Of a stretch of DNA of 53,535 bases, positions 1-8,246 are shown one piece after another. Numbering within the stretch: position 1 is the stretch's first letter; every line of letters starts with the position of its first letter. This stretch comes from Pseudomonadota bacterium (GTDB lineage: Bacteria; Pseudomonadota; Gammaproteobacteria; Xanthomonadales; Rhodanobacteraceae), in assembly GCA_021794575.1 (NCBI GenBank), contig JAJYQO010000051.1, positions 1,533-55,067 of the forward strand. The letters are read 5' to 3'. The translations under genes were made by a program, and so were the position numbers. The notes beneath the pieces are model-generated. The model searched no databases. It saw only the letters and a list, made by a program, of their open reading frames with translations, and was not told where the DNA came from.

Positions 1-11
1 CCAGCGCGGCG

Positions 12-1643
12 ATGCCGTCCAGCGTCCGCCAGATGCAGACGCAGATCGGGCAACTGCCGTTGGCCAATCCCGCGGTGGCCGCGCGCGAGTTGACGCGTCT
101 GCTGCAAGGCATGCTCGGCACGGTGTGGCCGGGCGGCGAGCGTCTGGAAGCGCTGCAGGCGCTGGGCGCCACGGTGATGCAACTGTGCAACGGCGCCGAA
201 CGGCAACTGGCCACGGAAAGTTTTCCGCTGCCGCCGGCCAAGCTGGCCCTGGCCGAGTCGGTGTCCGCGTTCCAGCGCATGCTGGCACAGGGTTACGCGC
301 TGGCCGCCTACGAGATGTGTGCGCCGACCGGCAAGGTGCGCTTCATGCGCGGCAAGTCGGTGCTGCAGGCACTGGTGTCGGCTCTGCACTATGGTGGTCT
401 GGATCTGCTCTGGCGCTACCGCTTGTACCGCACTCCGCAGCCGGATAGCTGGTTGCGGCTGCACGCGGCCTATGCGTTCGCGCGCGACTGTGCGCTGGCC
501 GACAAAGAGGCCGCGCTGGATGATGCCAACACACGGCGCACGCCGCGCGCGCTGTATCTGCATGCGCTGCTGCTGGCGGTGTCCAATCCGTACCGTTTCT
601 CCGGGCGCGAGCTGAACGACGCCTGGGAGGTCACCGGGCTGATGGTCGCGCGCTGCACGCTGGAGAGCAGCGCCAGCAGCGCGATCGCCATCGATCCGGC
701 CAGCGATGCCGGTCCGGGCTATCTGCCCGAGGAACGTCGCGCCTCGATTCCCGGACTGCTGTCCTTCGACGCCGAGCCGGCGCGCGAGGCGCTGGCCGCC
801 GACCAACGCATGCAGCCGGGCGGTGCCACGCGTCTGAGCTACCGCATGGGTGACGGGCGCGTGCTCGAGGTAACGCACACGTTTCTGGAGCGCTTGCAGT
901 CCACTTGGGGCGGCGCTGCGGAGCGTGGCCATGCGCGGCTTCCGGCCGGGCATCCGCTGGAGACCTGCATCGGCCTGCACGGAGTGCACATGCTGCTGGC
1001 GGGCGGGCAGCCGTTCCAGAGCTTTCTCAGCGGCTTGCGCGGCGCTGCCGTTGCGCAAGACACGCAGAGCACCAGTCCCGCCTGGGCCGCCGCCGATTCC
1101 GGTGGCGTCCTGGTGCAGCGGGTGAAGGTGATCGACCAGAGCCTGGGCGGCTACCAGTTGCTGTGGCAGGCCGAGGCCGGCTTGCGCATGCGCGTCGGTG
1201 AAATCGTCGGCCTGGCGCCGCTGGCTGAGCGCGGCGACGTGCAGGACTGGATGATCGGTATCGTGCGCTGGATGCGAATCGAGGACAGCGGTCAGATCGA
1301 CAGTGGCATCGAGCTGCTGGCGCGGCAGGCATTGCCTGCCGCGGTGCGCTTCCCGGACGCCGGCGGCACACTGCACAACCCGCAACGCGCGCTATTGCTG
1401 CGCGATGGCAATGGCGAGCGCCTGTTGCTCGCCGTGCTCGGCGAGGCCATGCCCAGAGCGCTCGAGTTGAGCCTGCCGGAAGATCCGCGCGATTGGCAGC
1501 CCACGCCCGGCGTGCGCATGGGGCACGTCGAATCCAGCGAGCCGATCGGCCCGTCATACATCAGTCTCACGGTGAATGCAGCGCCGCGCGCAGCCGCCGT
1601 CGACGCGCCTACGCAATCCACGCCCGAGCCCGCGCATGATTGA
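12..1643 (+). CDS. PilZ-like domain protein, possibly 5'-truncated by the window edge
   Basis: This is a 543-residue soluble protein as read from the ATG at 12, but the frame stays open to the first base of the window, so the true start may lie upstream. The N-terminal two thirds look helical and match no family I can name. The C-terminal part (about residues 365-450) has a PilZ-like beta-barrel pattern: [15 protein letters not shown], then a GIVRWMR strand and GIELLA. The D-x-S-x-GG element is visible, but I do not see a clear RxxxR arginine motif before it, so c-di-GMP binding is uncertain. Its last 8 bases overlap the likely ispG start (ATGATTGA), which suggests translational coupling. I infer a signalling or surface-behaviour role only from the domain and from the c-di-GMP enzymes further along; no direct functional evidence is visible. 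Confidence 0.75.
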   Translation: MPSSVRQMQTQIGQLPLANPAVAARELTRLLQGMLGTVWPGGERLEALQALGATVMQLCNGAERQLATESFPLPPAKLALAESVSAFQRMLAQGYALAAYEMCAPTGKVRFMRGKSVLQALVSALHYGGLDLLWRYRLYRTPQPDSWLRLHAAYAFARDCALADKEAALDDANTRRTPRALYLHALLLAVSNPYRFSGRELNDAWEVTGLMVARCTLESSASSAIAIDPASDAGPGYLPEERRASIPGLLSFDAEPAREALAADQRMQPGGATRLSYRMGDGRVLEVTHTFLERLQSTWGGAAERGHARLPAGHPLETCIGLHGVHMLLAGGQPFQSFLSGLRGAAVAQDTQSTSPAWAAADSGGVLVQRVKVIDQSLGGYQLLWQAEAGLRMRVGEIVGLAPLAERGDVQDWMIGIVRWMRIEDSGQIDSGIELLARQALPAAVRFPDAGGTLHNPQRALLLRDGNGERLLLAVLGEAMPRALELSLPEDPRDWQPTPGVRMGHVESSEPIGPSYISLTVNAAPRAAAVDAPTQSTPEPAHD

Positions 1644-2880
1644 GGACGGCCGTACTGAGCTCGTTGCCCGCCATGCCACGCGCGGCGTCGCGGTGGGCCG
1701 CGTGCGCATCGGCGGCGACGCGCCCATCGTCGTGCAGTCGATGACCAACACCGACACTGCCGATGTCGAGGCCACGGCACAGCAGGTGGCCGAACTGGCG
1801 CGCGCCGGTTCCGAACTGGTGCGCATCACCGTCAACACGCCCGAGGCCGCCGCCGCCGTACCGCGCATCCGCGAACGTCTGGACATGATGGGCGTCGAGG
1901 TGCCGCTGATCGGCGATTTCCACTACAACGGCCACCAGTTGCTGGCCGCCGAGCCGGCCTGCGCTGAGGCACTGGCCAAGTACCGCATCAATCCGGGCAA
2001 TGTCGGCTTCGGCAGGAAAAAGGATACGCAGTTCGCGGCCATCATCGAGATCGCCCTGCGCCATGACAAACCCGTGCGTATCGGTGCCAACTGGGGTTCG
2101 CTCGATCAGTCGCTGCTGGCGCAGCTGATGGATGAAAACCACGCCCGCGCGCGGCCCCGGGACGCTGCCGCCGTGGGTCGCGAGGCGCTGATCCGTTCAG
2201 CGCTGGATTCCGCCGCGCGCGCAGAAGAATTGGGATTAAATAAAGATCGTATCTTATTGTCATGTAAGGTTTCTGGTGTTCGTGAATTGATCGCCGTGTA
2301 CCGTGATCTGGCCGCGCGCAGCGACTACGCATTGCATCTGGGACTCACCGAGGCCGGCATGGGCAGCAAGGGCATCGTCGCCTCCGCCGCGGCGCTGGCG
2401 GTGCTGCTGCAGGAGGGCATCGGCGACACCATCCGCATCTCGCTGACGCCGGCGCCCGGCGAGTCGCGCACGCGCGAGGTGATCGTGGCGCAGGAGTTGC
2501 TGCAGACCATGGGCCTGCGCGCGTTCACGCCGCTGGTGACGGCCTGCCCCGGCTGCGGGCGCACCACCAGCAGTTTCTTCCAGGAACTGGCGCAGCGCGT
2601 GCAGGAGCATGTGCGCGCGCGCATGCCCGAGTGGCGCCTGCGTTACGACGGCGTCGAAAACCTGACGCTGGCGGTGATGGGTTGCGTAGTCAACGGCCCC
2701 GGCGAATCGCGCCATGCCGACATCGGCATCTCGCTGCCCGGCACTGGCGAAGCTCCCGTCGCGCCGGTGTTCGTGGACGGCCGGAAGACCGTCACCCTGC
2801 GTGGCGAGCGCATCGCCGACGAGTTCGTCGAGATTCTCGAAAACTACGTGGCCGAGCGCTACGCCGCACGCGGCGGCTGA
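1636..2880 (+). CDS. ispG: 4-hydroxy-3-methylbut-2-en-1-yl diphosphate synthase (flavodoxin)
   Basis: IspG is the penultimate enzyme of the MEP isoprenoid pathway. It reductively opens the cyclic diphosphate MEcPP to HMBPP with a [4Fe-4S] cluster. The 414-residue product starts with [10 protein letters not shown] at the ATG at 1636. A longer in-frame start at 1576 would place 60 bases inside the upstream gene and add a non-conserved leader. Family signatures are the N-terminal [19 protein letters not shown] segment, the [14 protein letters not shown] cluster motif and the [17 protein letters not shown] cluster motif. Length is normal for the two-domain bacterial form. Codons at about 2224-2292 are strikingly AT-rich compared with the rest of the gene, although the encoded residues ([16 protein letters not shown]) look normal for IspG. 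The gene overlaps the PilZ-like gene by 8 bases and is probably co-expressed with it. Confidence 0.97.
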   Translation: MIEDGRTELVARHATRGVAVGRVRIGGDAPIVVQSMTNTDTADVEATAQQVAELARAGSELVRITVNTPEAAAAVPRIRERLDMMGVEVPLIGDFHYNGHQLLAAEPACAEALAKYRINPGNVGFGRKKDTQFAAIIEIALRHDKPVRIGANWGSLDQSLLAQLMDENHARARPRDAAAVGREALIRSALDSAARAEELGLNKDRILLSCKVSGVRELIAVYRDLAARSDYALHLGLTEAGMGSKGIVASAAALAVLLQEGIGDTIRISLTPAPGESRTREVIVAQELLQTMGLRAFTPLVTACPGCGRTTSSFFQELAQRVQEHVRARMPEWRLRYDGVENLTLAVMGCVVNGPGESRHADIGISLPGTGEAPVAPVFVDGRKTVTLRGERIADEFVEILENYVAERYAARGG

Positions 2881-2990
2881 TCGCGCCGCATGCGGCCGCA
2901 TGTACCGCGTCGCAACATTACGTAATCGTAATAGCGGTCGCGTATTTTCCGTTTGCCCCTCGTAAGCGACCAGGCTAGCTTGGGCCAACG

Positions 2991-3000
2991 TCGACTTAAG
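2991..3000 (+). promoter_or_regulatory. TCGACTTAAG element upstream of the beta-propeller gene
   Basis: The 10-mer TCGACTTAAG lies about 120 bases before the ATG at 3119. It is identical to the core of the motif upstream of the porin operon (38207-38216) and differs by one base from the acs copy. A loose sigma70-like pair, TTGCCC (2953-2958) and TAGCTT (2976-2981) with a 17-base gap, lies just upstream and would place this element downstream of the start of transcription. That is a different position from the acs and porin copies, so a shared function is speculative. The rest of the 2881-3118 gap also holds the palindrome ATTACGTAAT near 2918. Confidence 0.25.
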
Positions 3001-3118
3001 ACATCCTGGTGTCCGCGGGCATCGCGGAAACTCACAGAGCCGTGCGTGCCGGCACGCGTTATTCCTGGCACGAACAGCGGCTTGTCCGGAAATTTTTTCG
3101 GCTGAGATAGGGGCTTCG

Positions 3119-6100
3119 ATGATTCACGATGACGAACGTACGCCGCGCAGGCACTACCGGCATGCGGCTTTGGTGTTGATGGCCGCATGGATCGCCGCGG
3201 GTCTTGTCGCCACATCGGCCAGTGCAGCGTCCGCGACGCCGGCACCGGCCAGCGCGTTGCAGTGGCGCAGCGTCGGTCCGTACATCGGTGGGCGCGTGGT
3301 CGCGGTGGCCGGCGTGCCCAGCGAGCGCGACCTGTTCTACATGGGCGGAGTCGACAGCGGCGTCTGGCGCAGCACCGACTACGGCGTCAAGTGGGTCAAT
3401 CTCACCGACGGCACCCTGCCGGGTTCCAGCAACAGCATCGGCGCGCTCGCGGTCGCGCCCTCGAACCCCAAGGTGATCTACGCCGGCACCGGCGAGAGCG
3501 ATATCCGCGGCGACGTGATCACCGGCGATGGTGTGTTCCGCTCCGACGACGCCGGCAAGACCTGGCGCGCGGTGGGCCTCGCCGACACCCACACCATCAG
3601 CAGCATCGTGGTCGATCCGAAAAACCCCGACGTGGTCTATGCCGCGTCGATGGGCCACGTGTTCAAGTCCAACACCGAGCGCGGCGTGTTCAAGTCGGTC
3701 GACGGCGGCAAGACTTGGAGCAAGATCCTCTACGTCGACGCCAAGACCGGTGCCATCGATCTGGTGATGGATCCGAAGAACCCGGACGTGCTCTACGCCG
3801 CGATGTGGCAGGCGTACCGCAGGCCGTGGACGCTGCAGGACGGCGGTCCCGGCAGCGGCTTGTACAAGAGCAGCGACGGCGGCGCGCACTGGACCGAGAT
3901 CTCGCGCCATGCCGGCTTTCCGCAGGGTGTGCTGGGGCGCATTGGCGTCAGCGTCGCCGCCAGCGATCCGAGCGTGGTCTACGCCATCGTGCAGGCCAAG
4001 GGCGGCGGCGTGTTCCGCTCCGATAACGCCGGTGCGACGTGGACGCGGGTCAACGCCAACTGGAGCCTGCGCCAGCGCGCGTTCTATTACATGAGCATCT
4101 TTGTCGACCCGACCGACGCCAACACGGTGTACGTGCCCGAGGTCGATGCGCTGTGGGTCACGCACGACGGTGGCAAGAGCTTCGCCAAGCTGCACACGCC
4201 GCACGGTGACAACCACATCGTCTGGATCAACCCCCACGATCCCAAACTGCTGCTGGAAGGCAACGACGGCGGCGCGACCGTCTCCACCGACGGCGGCGTG
4301 ACCTGGAGCGGCGAGCACAACCAGCCCACCGGGCAGTTCTATCACGTGGCGCTGGACGACCAGTTTCCGTTCCACATCTACGGTGCGCAGCAGGACGAGG
4401 GTTCCTTCGAAGGCCCCAGCGCCGCCAGCGCCGGCATGATCTCGCTGGGTGCCTGGCATCGCGTCGCCTACGGCGAGGCCACCTTCGTCGCACCGCAGCC
4501 GGGCAATCCCGACATCACCTACGGCAGCGGCTACTTCAGCATCCAGCTGCGCTACGACCGCGCCACCGGCCAGTACCGCGAGGTCAGTCCCTGGCCCGAG
4601 TACCAGGAAGGCGCCGCGTCCAACCAGCTGAAATACCGTTTCGGCTGGACCCATCCGATCCTGTTCGCGGCGGCCAACCCCAAGGAACTGCTGATCGCTT
4701 CGCAATACGTGCTCAAGAGCACCGACGGCGGCGAGACCTGGACGCGCATCAGCCCGGATCTGACGCGCAACGATCCGCTGACCGAAAAACCCAGCGGCGG
4801 CCCGGTCGATCTCGACCAGTCCGGCGCGGAAATCTTCCCCGACATCTCGGCGCTGGCGCCTTCGCCGCTGGATGCCGACATCATCTGGGCCGGTTCGGCC
4901 GACGGCCTGGTCCACGTCACTACCGATGGCGGCAAGCGCTGGAAACTGGTCACGCCCAGGGGCATCCCCGGCTGGGCGCAGATCAGCTCGATCGAGCCTT
5001 CCCACGTGGCCAAGGGCACGGCGTATCTGACCGCCTCGCGCTACATGTGGGACGACTTCCATCCCTATGTGTTCGAAACCAGCGACTACGGCGCGCACTG
5101 GACGCCGATCACTACCGGCCTGCCCGATGACCAGTACGCCTTCGTCGTGCGCCAGGATCCCAGCGACGCGCGGCTGCTGTTCCTCGGCACCAAGAACACC
5201 GTCTACGCCAGCTTCGACGGTGGCGCGCACTGGCGGCCGCTGGGGCTGAACCTGCCCAAGGTGCAGGTGCGCGATCTGGCCATCGACGTGCGCCAGGGCG
5301 ATCTGGTCGCCGCCACGCACGGGCGCTCGTTCTGGATCCTCGACAATCTGGCCCTGCTCGAGCAGATGACCCGGCAGCAGACGGTCGCCGCCGACGCCGC
5401 GCAGGTGTTCGCGCCCGAAACCGCCTGGCTGACCCACGCCTATGGCGTCAGCGAATACGCAAAGTTCGTGCTCGACGCCGGTGCCAATCCGCCGTTCGGC
5501 GCGACGGTGTTCTTCCACATCCCGGCGAGCTACGACGGCAAGACGCCGGTCACGCTGAGCTTCGTCGATGCGCAAGGGCAGGTGGTGCGCAGCTTCGCGC
5601 TGCACCTCAAGGTCAAGACGCCCAAACCGGCCGCGACCGTGCGCGACAACCGGACGCCGATCCAGGCCAAGGACGCGGCGGAAGCCAAGCTCACCGCGAT
5701 CGCGCCCGGCATGAACCGCCTGCAGTGGAACCTGCGCTATCCCGACGCCACCGAAGTCACCGGCTTCCAGGCGCCGATCGCCGCCGGCGGACTCGACGAC
5801 ACCGTGGAAGGTCCGGCCGTGCTGCCCGGCCGCTACACCGCCGTGCTCGACTACGGCGGCCGCAAGTCCGAGCAGACCTTCACCGTGGCGCTCGATCCAC
5901 GCCTGCATCCGGCACCCGACGCGCTGGCCGCGCGCCTCGCGCTGGGGTTGAAGATCCATGCCGCGCTGGACATGTTGGATCGCACCCTCAACCAGGCGAT
6001 TGCCTTGCGCGACCAACTCGACGGCGCGATTGCCGCGGGCAAGCTGGCCAAAGCCAAGGCGTGGCCCACGCTGAACGCGCTCGATGCCGACATCGCCGAT

Positions 6101-6313
6101 CTCGTAGCGTTGCAGATCCAATCCAGCGAGGGCAGCCTGTTGCACGAGACCAAACTGCGCAGCCATCTGGCCTATCTCGCCGCCGACATCGATCTCAGCT
6201 ACGACCGGCCGACGCAGGCGGAGTATGCCGTGTTCGATCACCTCGACCACCAGGCGCGGGCCGGCGAGCGGAAGCTGCACGCCGACATCGCGCAGGGACG
6301 GCGCCTGCTGTAG
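3119..6313 (+). CDS. Secreted sortilin/BNR-repeat beta-propeller protein
   Basis: The 1064-residue product begins with a basic segment and a hydrophobic signal sequence (about residues 14-37, ending ATSASAASA), so it is probably exported. The body carries about eleven Asp-box (BNR) motifs of the S-x-D-x-G-x-x-W type, for example STDYGVKW, SDDAGKTW, SVDGGKTW, STDGGETW and SFDGGAHW. These are typical of the sortilin/Vps10-like and glycosidase-like propeller superfamily. The last 300 residues lack Asp boxes and include a beta-rich region and a helical C-terminus. Database entries for such proteins are often called glycosyl hydrolase, but I see no recognisable catalytic triad, so hydrolase activity should not be assumed. 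It stands alone with its own 238-base upstream region. A weak ribosome site (GATAGGGG) precedes the ATG. The substrate is unknown. Confidence 0.85.
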   Translation: MIHDDERTPRRHYRHAALVLMAAWIAAGLVATSASAASATPAPASALQWRSVGPYIGGRVVAVAGVPSERDLFYMGGVDSGVWRSTDYGVKWVNLTDGTLPGSSNSIGALAVAPSNPKVIYAGTGESDIRGDVITGDGVFRSDDAGKTWRAVGLADTHTISSIVVDPKNPDVVYAASMGHVFKSNTERGVFKSVDGGKTWSKILYVDAKTGAIDLVMDPKNPDVLYAAMWQAYRRPWTLQDGGPGSGLYKSSDGGAHWTEISRHAGFPQGVLGRIGVSVAASDPSVVYAIVQAKGGGVFRSDNAGATWTRVNANWSLRQRAFYYMSIFVDPTDANTVYVPEVDALWVTHDGGKSFAKLHTPHGDNHIVWINPHDPKLLLEGNDGGATVSTDGGVTWSGEHNQPTGQFYHVALDDQFPFHIYGAQQDEGSFEGPSAASAGMISLGAWHRVAYGEATFVAPQPGNPDITYGSGYFSIQLRYDRATGQYREVSPWPEYQEGAASNQLKYRFGWTHPILFAAANPKELLIASQYVLKSTDGGETWTRISPDLTRNDPLTEKPSGGPVDLDQSGAEIFPDISALAPSPLDADIIWAGSADGLVHVTTDGGKRWKLVTPRGIPGWAQISSIEPSHVAKGTAYLTASRYMWDDFHPYVFETSDYGAHWTPITTGLPDDQYAFVVRQDPSDARLLFLGTKNTVYASFDGGAHWRPLGLNLPKVQVRDLAIDVRQGDLVAATHGRSFWILDNLALLEQMTRQQTVAADAAQVFAPETAWLTHAYGVSEYAKFVLDAGANPPFGATVFFHIPASYDGKTPVTLSFVDAQGQVVRSFALHLKVKTPKPAATVRDNRTPIQAKDAAEAKLTAIAPGMNRLQWNLRYPDATEVTGFQAPIAAGGLDDTVEGPAVLPGRYTAVLDYGGRKSEQTFTVALDPRLHPAPDALAARLALGLKIHAALDMLDRTLNQAIALRDQLDGAIAAGKLAKAKAWPTLNALDADIADLVALQIQSSEGSLLHETKLRSHLAYLAADIDLSYDRPTQAEYAVFDHLDHQARAGERKLHADIAQGRRLL

Positions 6314-6392
6314 CACTCGCCGGCGGAACGGCGGATGATCACCGCCGTTCCGCCGTGATGGCGGGACTCGCATCCAACTGGAGGATTCGCGC

Positions 6393-6959
6393 ATGGCCGG
6401 CATTCCGAAAGTGGCGGTCCTCGTCGGCAGCCTGCGCAAGGAATCCTTCAATCGGCGCATGGCGCTGGCGCTCGCGGAGATGGCACGCGGCACGCTCGAT
6501 TCGCACCTGATCGAGATCGGCGCGCTGCCGCTGTACAACCAGGATCTCGACTCCGCGCCGCCTCAGCCATGGACCGCGTTTCGCGACGCAGTGAAGGCTT
6601 GTGACGCGCTGCTGTTCGTCACCCCCGAATACAACCGTTCGGTGCCCGGTGTGCTGAAGAACGCGCTGGATATCGGCTCGCGCCCCTACGGCCACAGCGT
6701 CTGGGGCGGCAAGCCCGGCGCGGTGATCAGCGTGTCGCCCGGCGCCATCGGCGGCTTCGGCGCCAATCACCACTTGCGCCAGTCGCTGGTGTTCCTCGAC
6801 GTGCCGACGCTGGCACAGCCCGAGGCCTACATCGGCGCCGCCGCCACACTGTTCGACGAGCATGGGCGCATCGCCAACGAGGGTACGCGCGGGTTCATGC
6901 AGAAGTTTCTCGACGCTTACACGGCATGGATTGCCGTGCACCGCAAGGCGACACCGTGA
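6393..6959 (+). CDS. NADPH-dependent FMN reductase family protein
   Basis: This is a 188-residue flavodoxin-fold oxidoreductase of the FMN_red family, which includes the chromate/quinone reductases ChrR and YieF and azoreductase-like enzymes. The N-terminal phosphate-binding loop is visible as VGSLRKESFNRRMA. The family signature TPEYNRSVPGVLKNALD is present, followed by KPGAVISVSPGAIGGFGA near the flavin. Length fits the family. The protein has no signal peptide and should be cytoplasmic, passing electrons from NADPH through FMN to quinones or related acceptors. The ribosome site is GGAGG at 6380-6384, nine bases before the ATG. It is not obviously in an operon: 79 bases separate it from the upstream gene, and repeats follow it. 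The physiological substrate cannot be read from sequence. Confidence 0.9.
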   Translation: MAGIPKVAVLVGSLRKESFNRRMALALAEMARGTLDSHLIEIGALPLYNQDLDSAPPQPWTAFRDAVKACDALLFVTPEYNRSVPGVLKNALDIGSRPYGHSVWGGKPGAVISVSPGAIGGFGANHHLRQSLVFLDVPTLAQPEAYIGAAATLFDEHGRIANEGTRGFMQKFLDAYTAWIAVHRKATP

Positions 6960-6997
6960 CAGCCTATCCGGCGACGCGCGCGAAGCGCCCGTATTTG

Positions 6998-7040
6998 ACC
7001 TTCTCCCCCTGGGAGAAGGTGCCCGTAGGGCGGATGGGGG
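6998..7040. repeat. Dispersed intergenic repeat with hairpin (TTCTCCC family)
   Basis: A perfect 10-base inverted repeat, ACCTTCTCCC (6998-7007) and GGGAGAAGGT (7011-7020) with a 3-base loop, is followed by GCCCGTAGGGCGGATGGGGG. This composite is a familiar dispersed intergenic sequence of xanthomonad-type genomes. It follows the FMN reductase gene by 38 bases and could act as an mRNA 3' hairpin for it. There is no T-run, so it is not a standard terminator. Confidence 0.6.
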
Positions 7041-7137
7041 TTCGCTCTTGCGGTGATTTGCTGGCCAGCTGTCGCGATTCGCTCATAGGGCAACAGCTTC
7101 CGATCGCCTGCGGCGAGCACGCGTACCTTTCCAACGT

Positions 7138-7175
7138 TGTCATCCTGAGCCCGCCGGGCGAAGGACCTCTCACGC
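7138..7175. repeat. Dispersed intergenic repeat (GTCATCCTGAG family)
   Basis: The stretch beginning GTCATCCTGAGC and continuing through GGGCGAAGGACCT resembles a second widespread dispersed sequence found in many bacterial genomes. It lies between the FMN reductase gene and the small secreted-protein gene, ending about 25 bases before the ATG at 7199. Together with the hairpin repeat at 6998 it fills most of this intergenic gap. I recognise it by its core only. Confidence 0.45.
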
Positions 7176-7198
7176 ATTGCGAAAGGTAGAGCGCATCC

Positions 7199-7705
7199 AT
7201 GGCTCGGAAGAGTGGACGGCTGATTTCGATAGTCCTTGTCGGCACCATTGCGCCGATGGGCATGACATCCGCCCAGAGCGCAGCCGACCCCCACGCGCCG
7301 CTGCGACTGTACGAGGGTACTTGGCAGGTGACGCAGGCCACGCCCGCCGACAGGAAATCCGATCGACTGGTCAACGACTGCGCGCGGATCGGCCGCGACT
7401 TTGCCTGCCAGCAGACCGTCAACGGCAAACCTGGTGCGCTGCTGGTGTTCATCCCCGACACCATGCCTGGCCATTATCACAACCAGATCGTGCTGCCCGA
7501 TGGCACCGCGTCCGGTTCGTCCGGCACGTTGACCATCACCGGCAACCGCTGGATCTATCTCGGCCAACCCGGCGCCAAGGGCGTACGCTATCGCACCATC
7601 AACGTCTTCAGCAGCCGCGACCACATCCATTTCGAAAGCGCGCGCTCGACCGACGGTAAGACCTGGACGGTGACGATGGCGGGGGATGAAACAAGGCCGC
7701 GGTAG
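7199..7705 (+). CDS. Small exported protein of unknown function
   Basis: This is a 168-residue protein with a cleavable-looking signal peptide (residues 1-26, basic start then ISIVLVGTIAPMGMTSAQSA). The mature part begins with LRLYEGTWQVT and is predicted to be mostly beta strands. The YEGTW-type start is reminiscent of DUF1579/lipocalin-like barrels, but I cannot assign a family with confidence. Two cysteines (in NDCARIGRDFACQQ) could form a disulfide in the periplasm. The ATG at 7199 is preceded by an AAAGGTAGAG ribosome site. A cytochrome c gene follows 58 bases downstream on the same strand, so the two might be co-transcribed. Function unknown. Confidence 0.75.
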   Translation: MARKSGRLISIVLVGTIAPMGMTSAQSAADPHAPLRLYEGTWQVTQATPADRKSDRLVNDCARIGRDFACQQTVNGKPGALLVFIPDTMPGHYHNQIVLPDGTASGSSGTLTITGNRWIYLGQPGAKGVRYRTINVFSSRDHIHFESARSTDGKTWTVTMAGDETRPR

Positions 7706-7763
7706 GCTGTTTTCAGACAACGCAATCACTTGCATTGTATTTATTGATCGGAGGGCGCTTGGC

Positions 7764-8210
7764 ATGAATGGGAAGCTGCAAGTCACTACCTGTATCCGCC
7801 TGCTTGCAGGAGTCCTGGTGCTGGGGCTGTGGGCGCCCAATGTCCTGGCCAAGGTGCCGGACTCCTTGCACGCAGCGGTTCAGCGCGGCAGCCGCATCTT
7901 CGCGACCGATACCTTCGGTGGTCGTGGCATGACCTGCCAGAGTTGCCATTCGGGTGGCGGCAGGATCGTGGGCCAGCTGGCCAACGGCAGCAAGATTCCA
8001 AGCCTGAGCAATGCCGCCGCCATTTTTCCCCGCTACAGTCCGCGCGCCGGCAAAGTCATCACCCTCGAGGACCAGATCCGTGCATGCATCGCCGGCGCAC
8101 TTGGCGGCAAACCGCCGGAGTACGGCAGCCAGAAACTGACCGATCTGGTGAGTTACTTGACCTTCCTGTCCAACGGCAAGCCGATCGACATTGGCGGCAA
8201 ACCGAAATAG
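7764..8210 (+). CDS. Periplasmic monohaem cytochrome c, SoxA/TsdA-like
   Basis: I start this 148-residue protein at the ATG at 7764, which follows a GGAGG ribosome site at 7750-7754. An upstream in-frame ATG at 7686 lies inside the previous gene. A signal peptide ends near VLAKVP. One haem-binding motif, C58-x-x-C61-H62 (CQSCH), is present. No methionine follows it, so the usual His/Met ligation is not possible. Instead the C-terminal part has a lone Cys108 in IRACIAGALGGKP followed by LTDLVSYLTFLSNGKP. This resembles the region that provides the distal ligand in thiosulfate-oxidising SoxA and TsdA cytochromes. His/Cys haem ligation and a link to sulfur chemistry are inferences. The proteins of those families are larger or dihaem, so this may be an electron-transfer partner. 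It converges on the GGDEF gene with a 36-base gap. Confidence 0.85.
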   Translation: MNGKLQVTTCIRLLAGVLVLGLWAPNVLAKVPDSLHAAVQRGSRIFATDTFGGRGMTCQSCHSGGGRIVGQLANGSKIPSLSNAAAIFPRYSPRAGKVITLEDQIRACIAGALGGKPPEYGSQKLTDLVSYLTFLSNGKPIDIGGKPK

Positions 8211-8246
8211 GCGAGTGGCGCGCGGTACGACCCGAAGGAAAGAACC

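Noticed and set aside
3059-6538. 1159-residue open frame antisense to the propeller gene
   Set aside because: It is a GC-skew artefact opposite a strongly supported gene; it is low-complexity, lacks a ribosome site and continues into the next gene.
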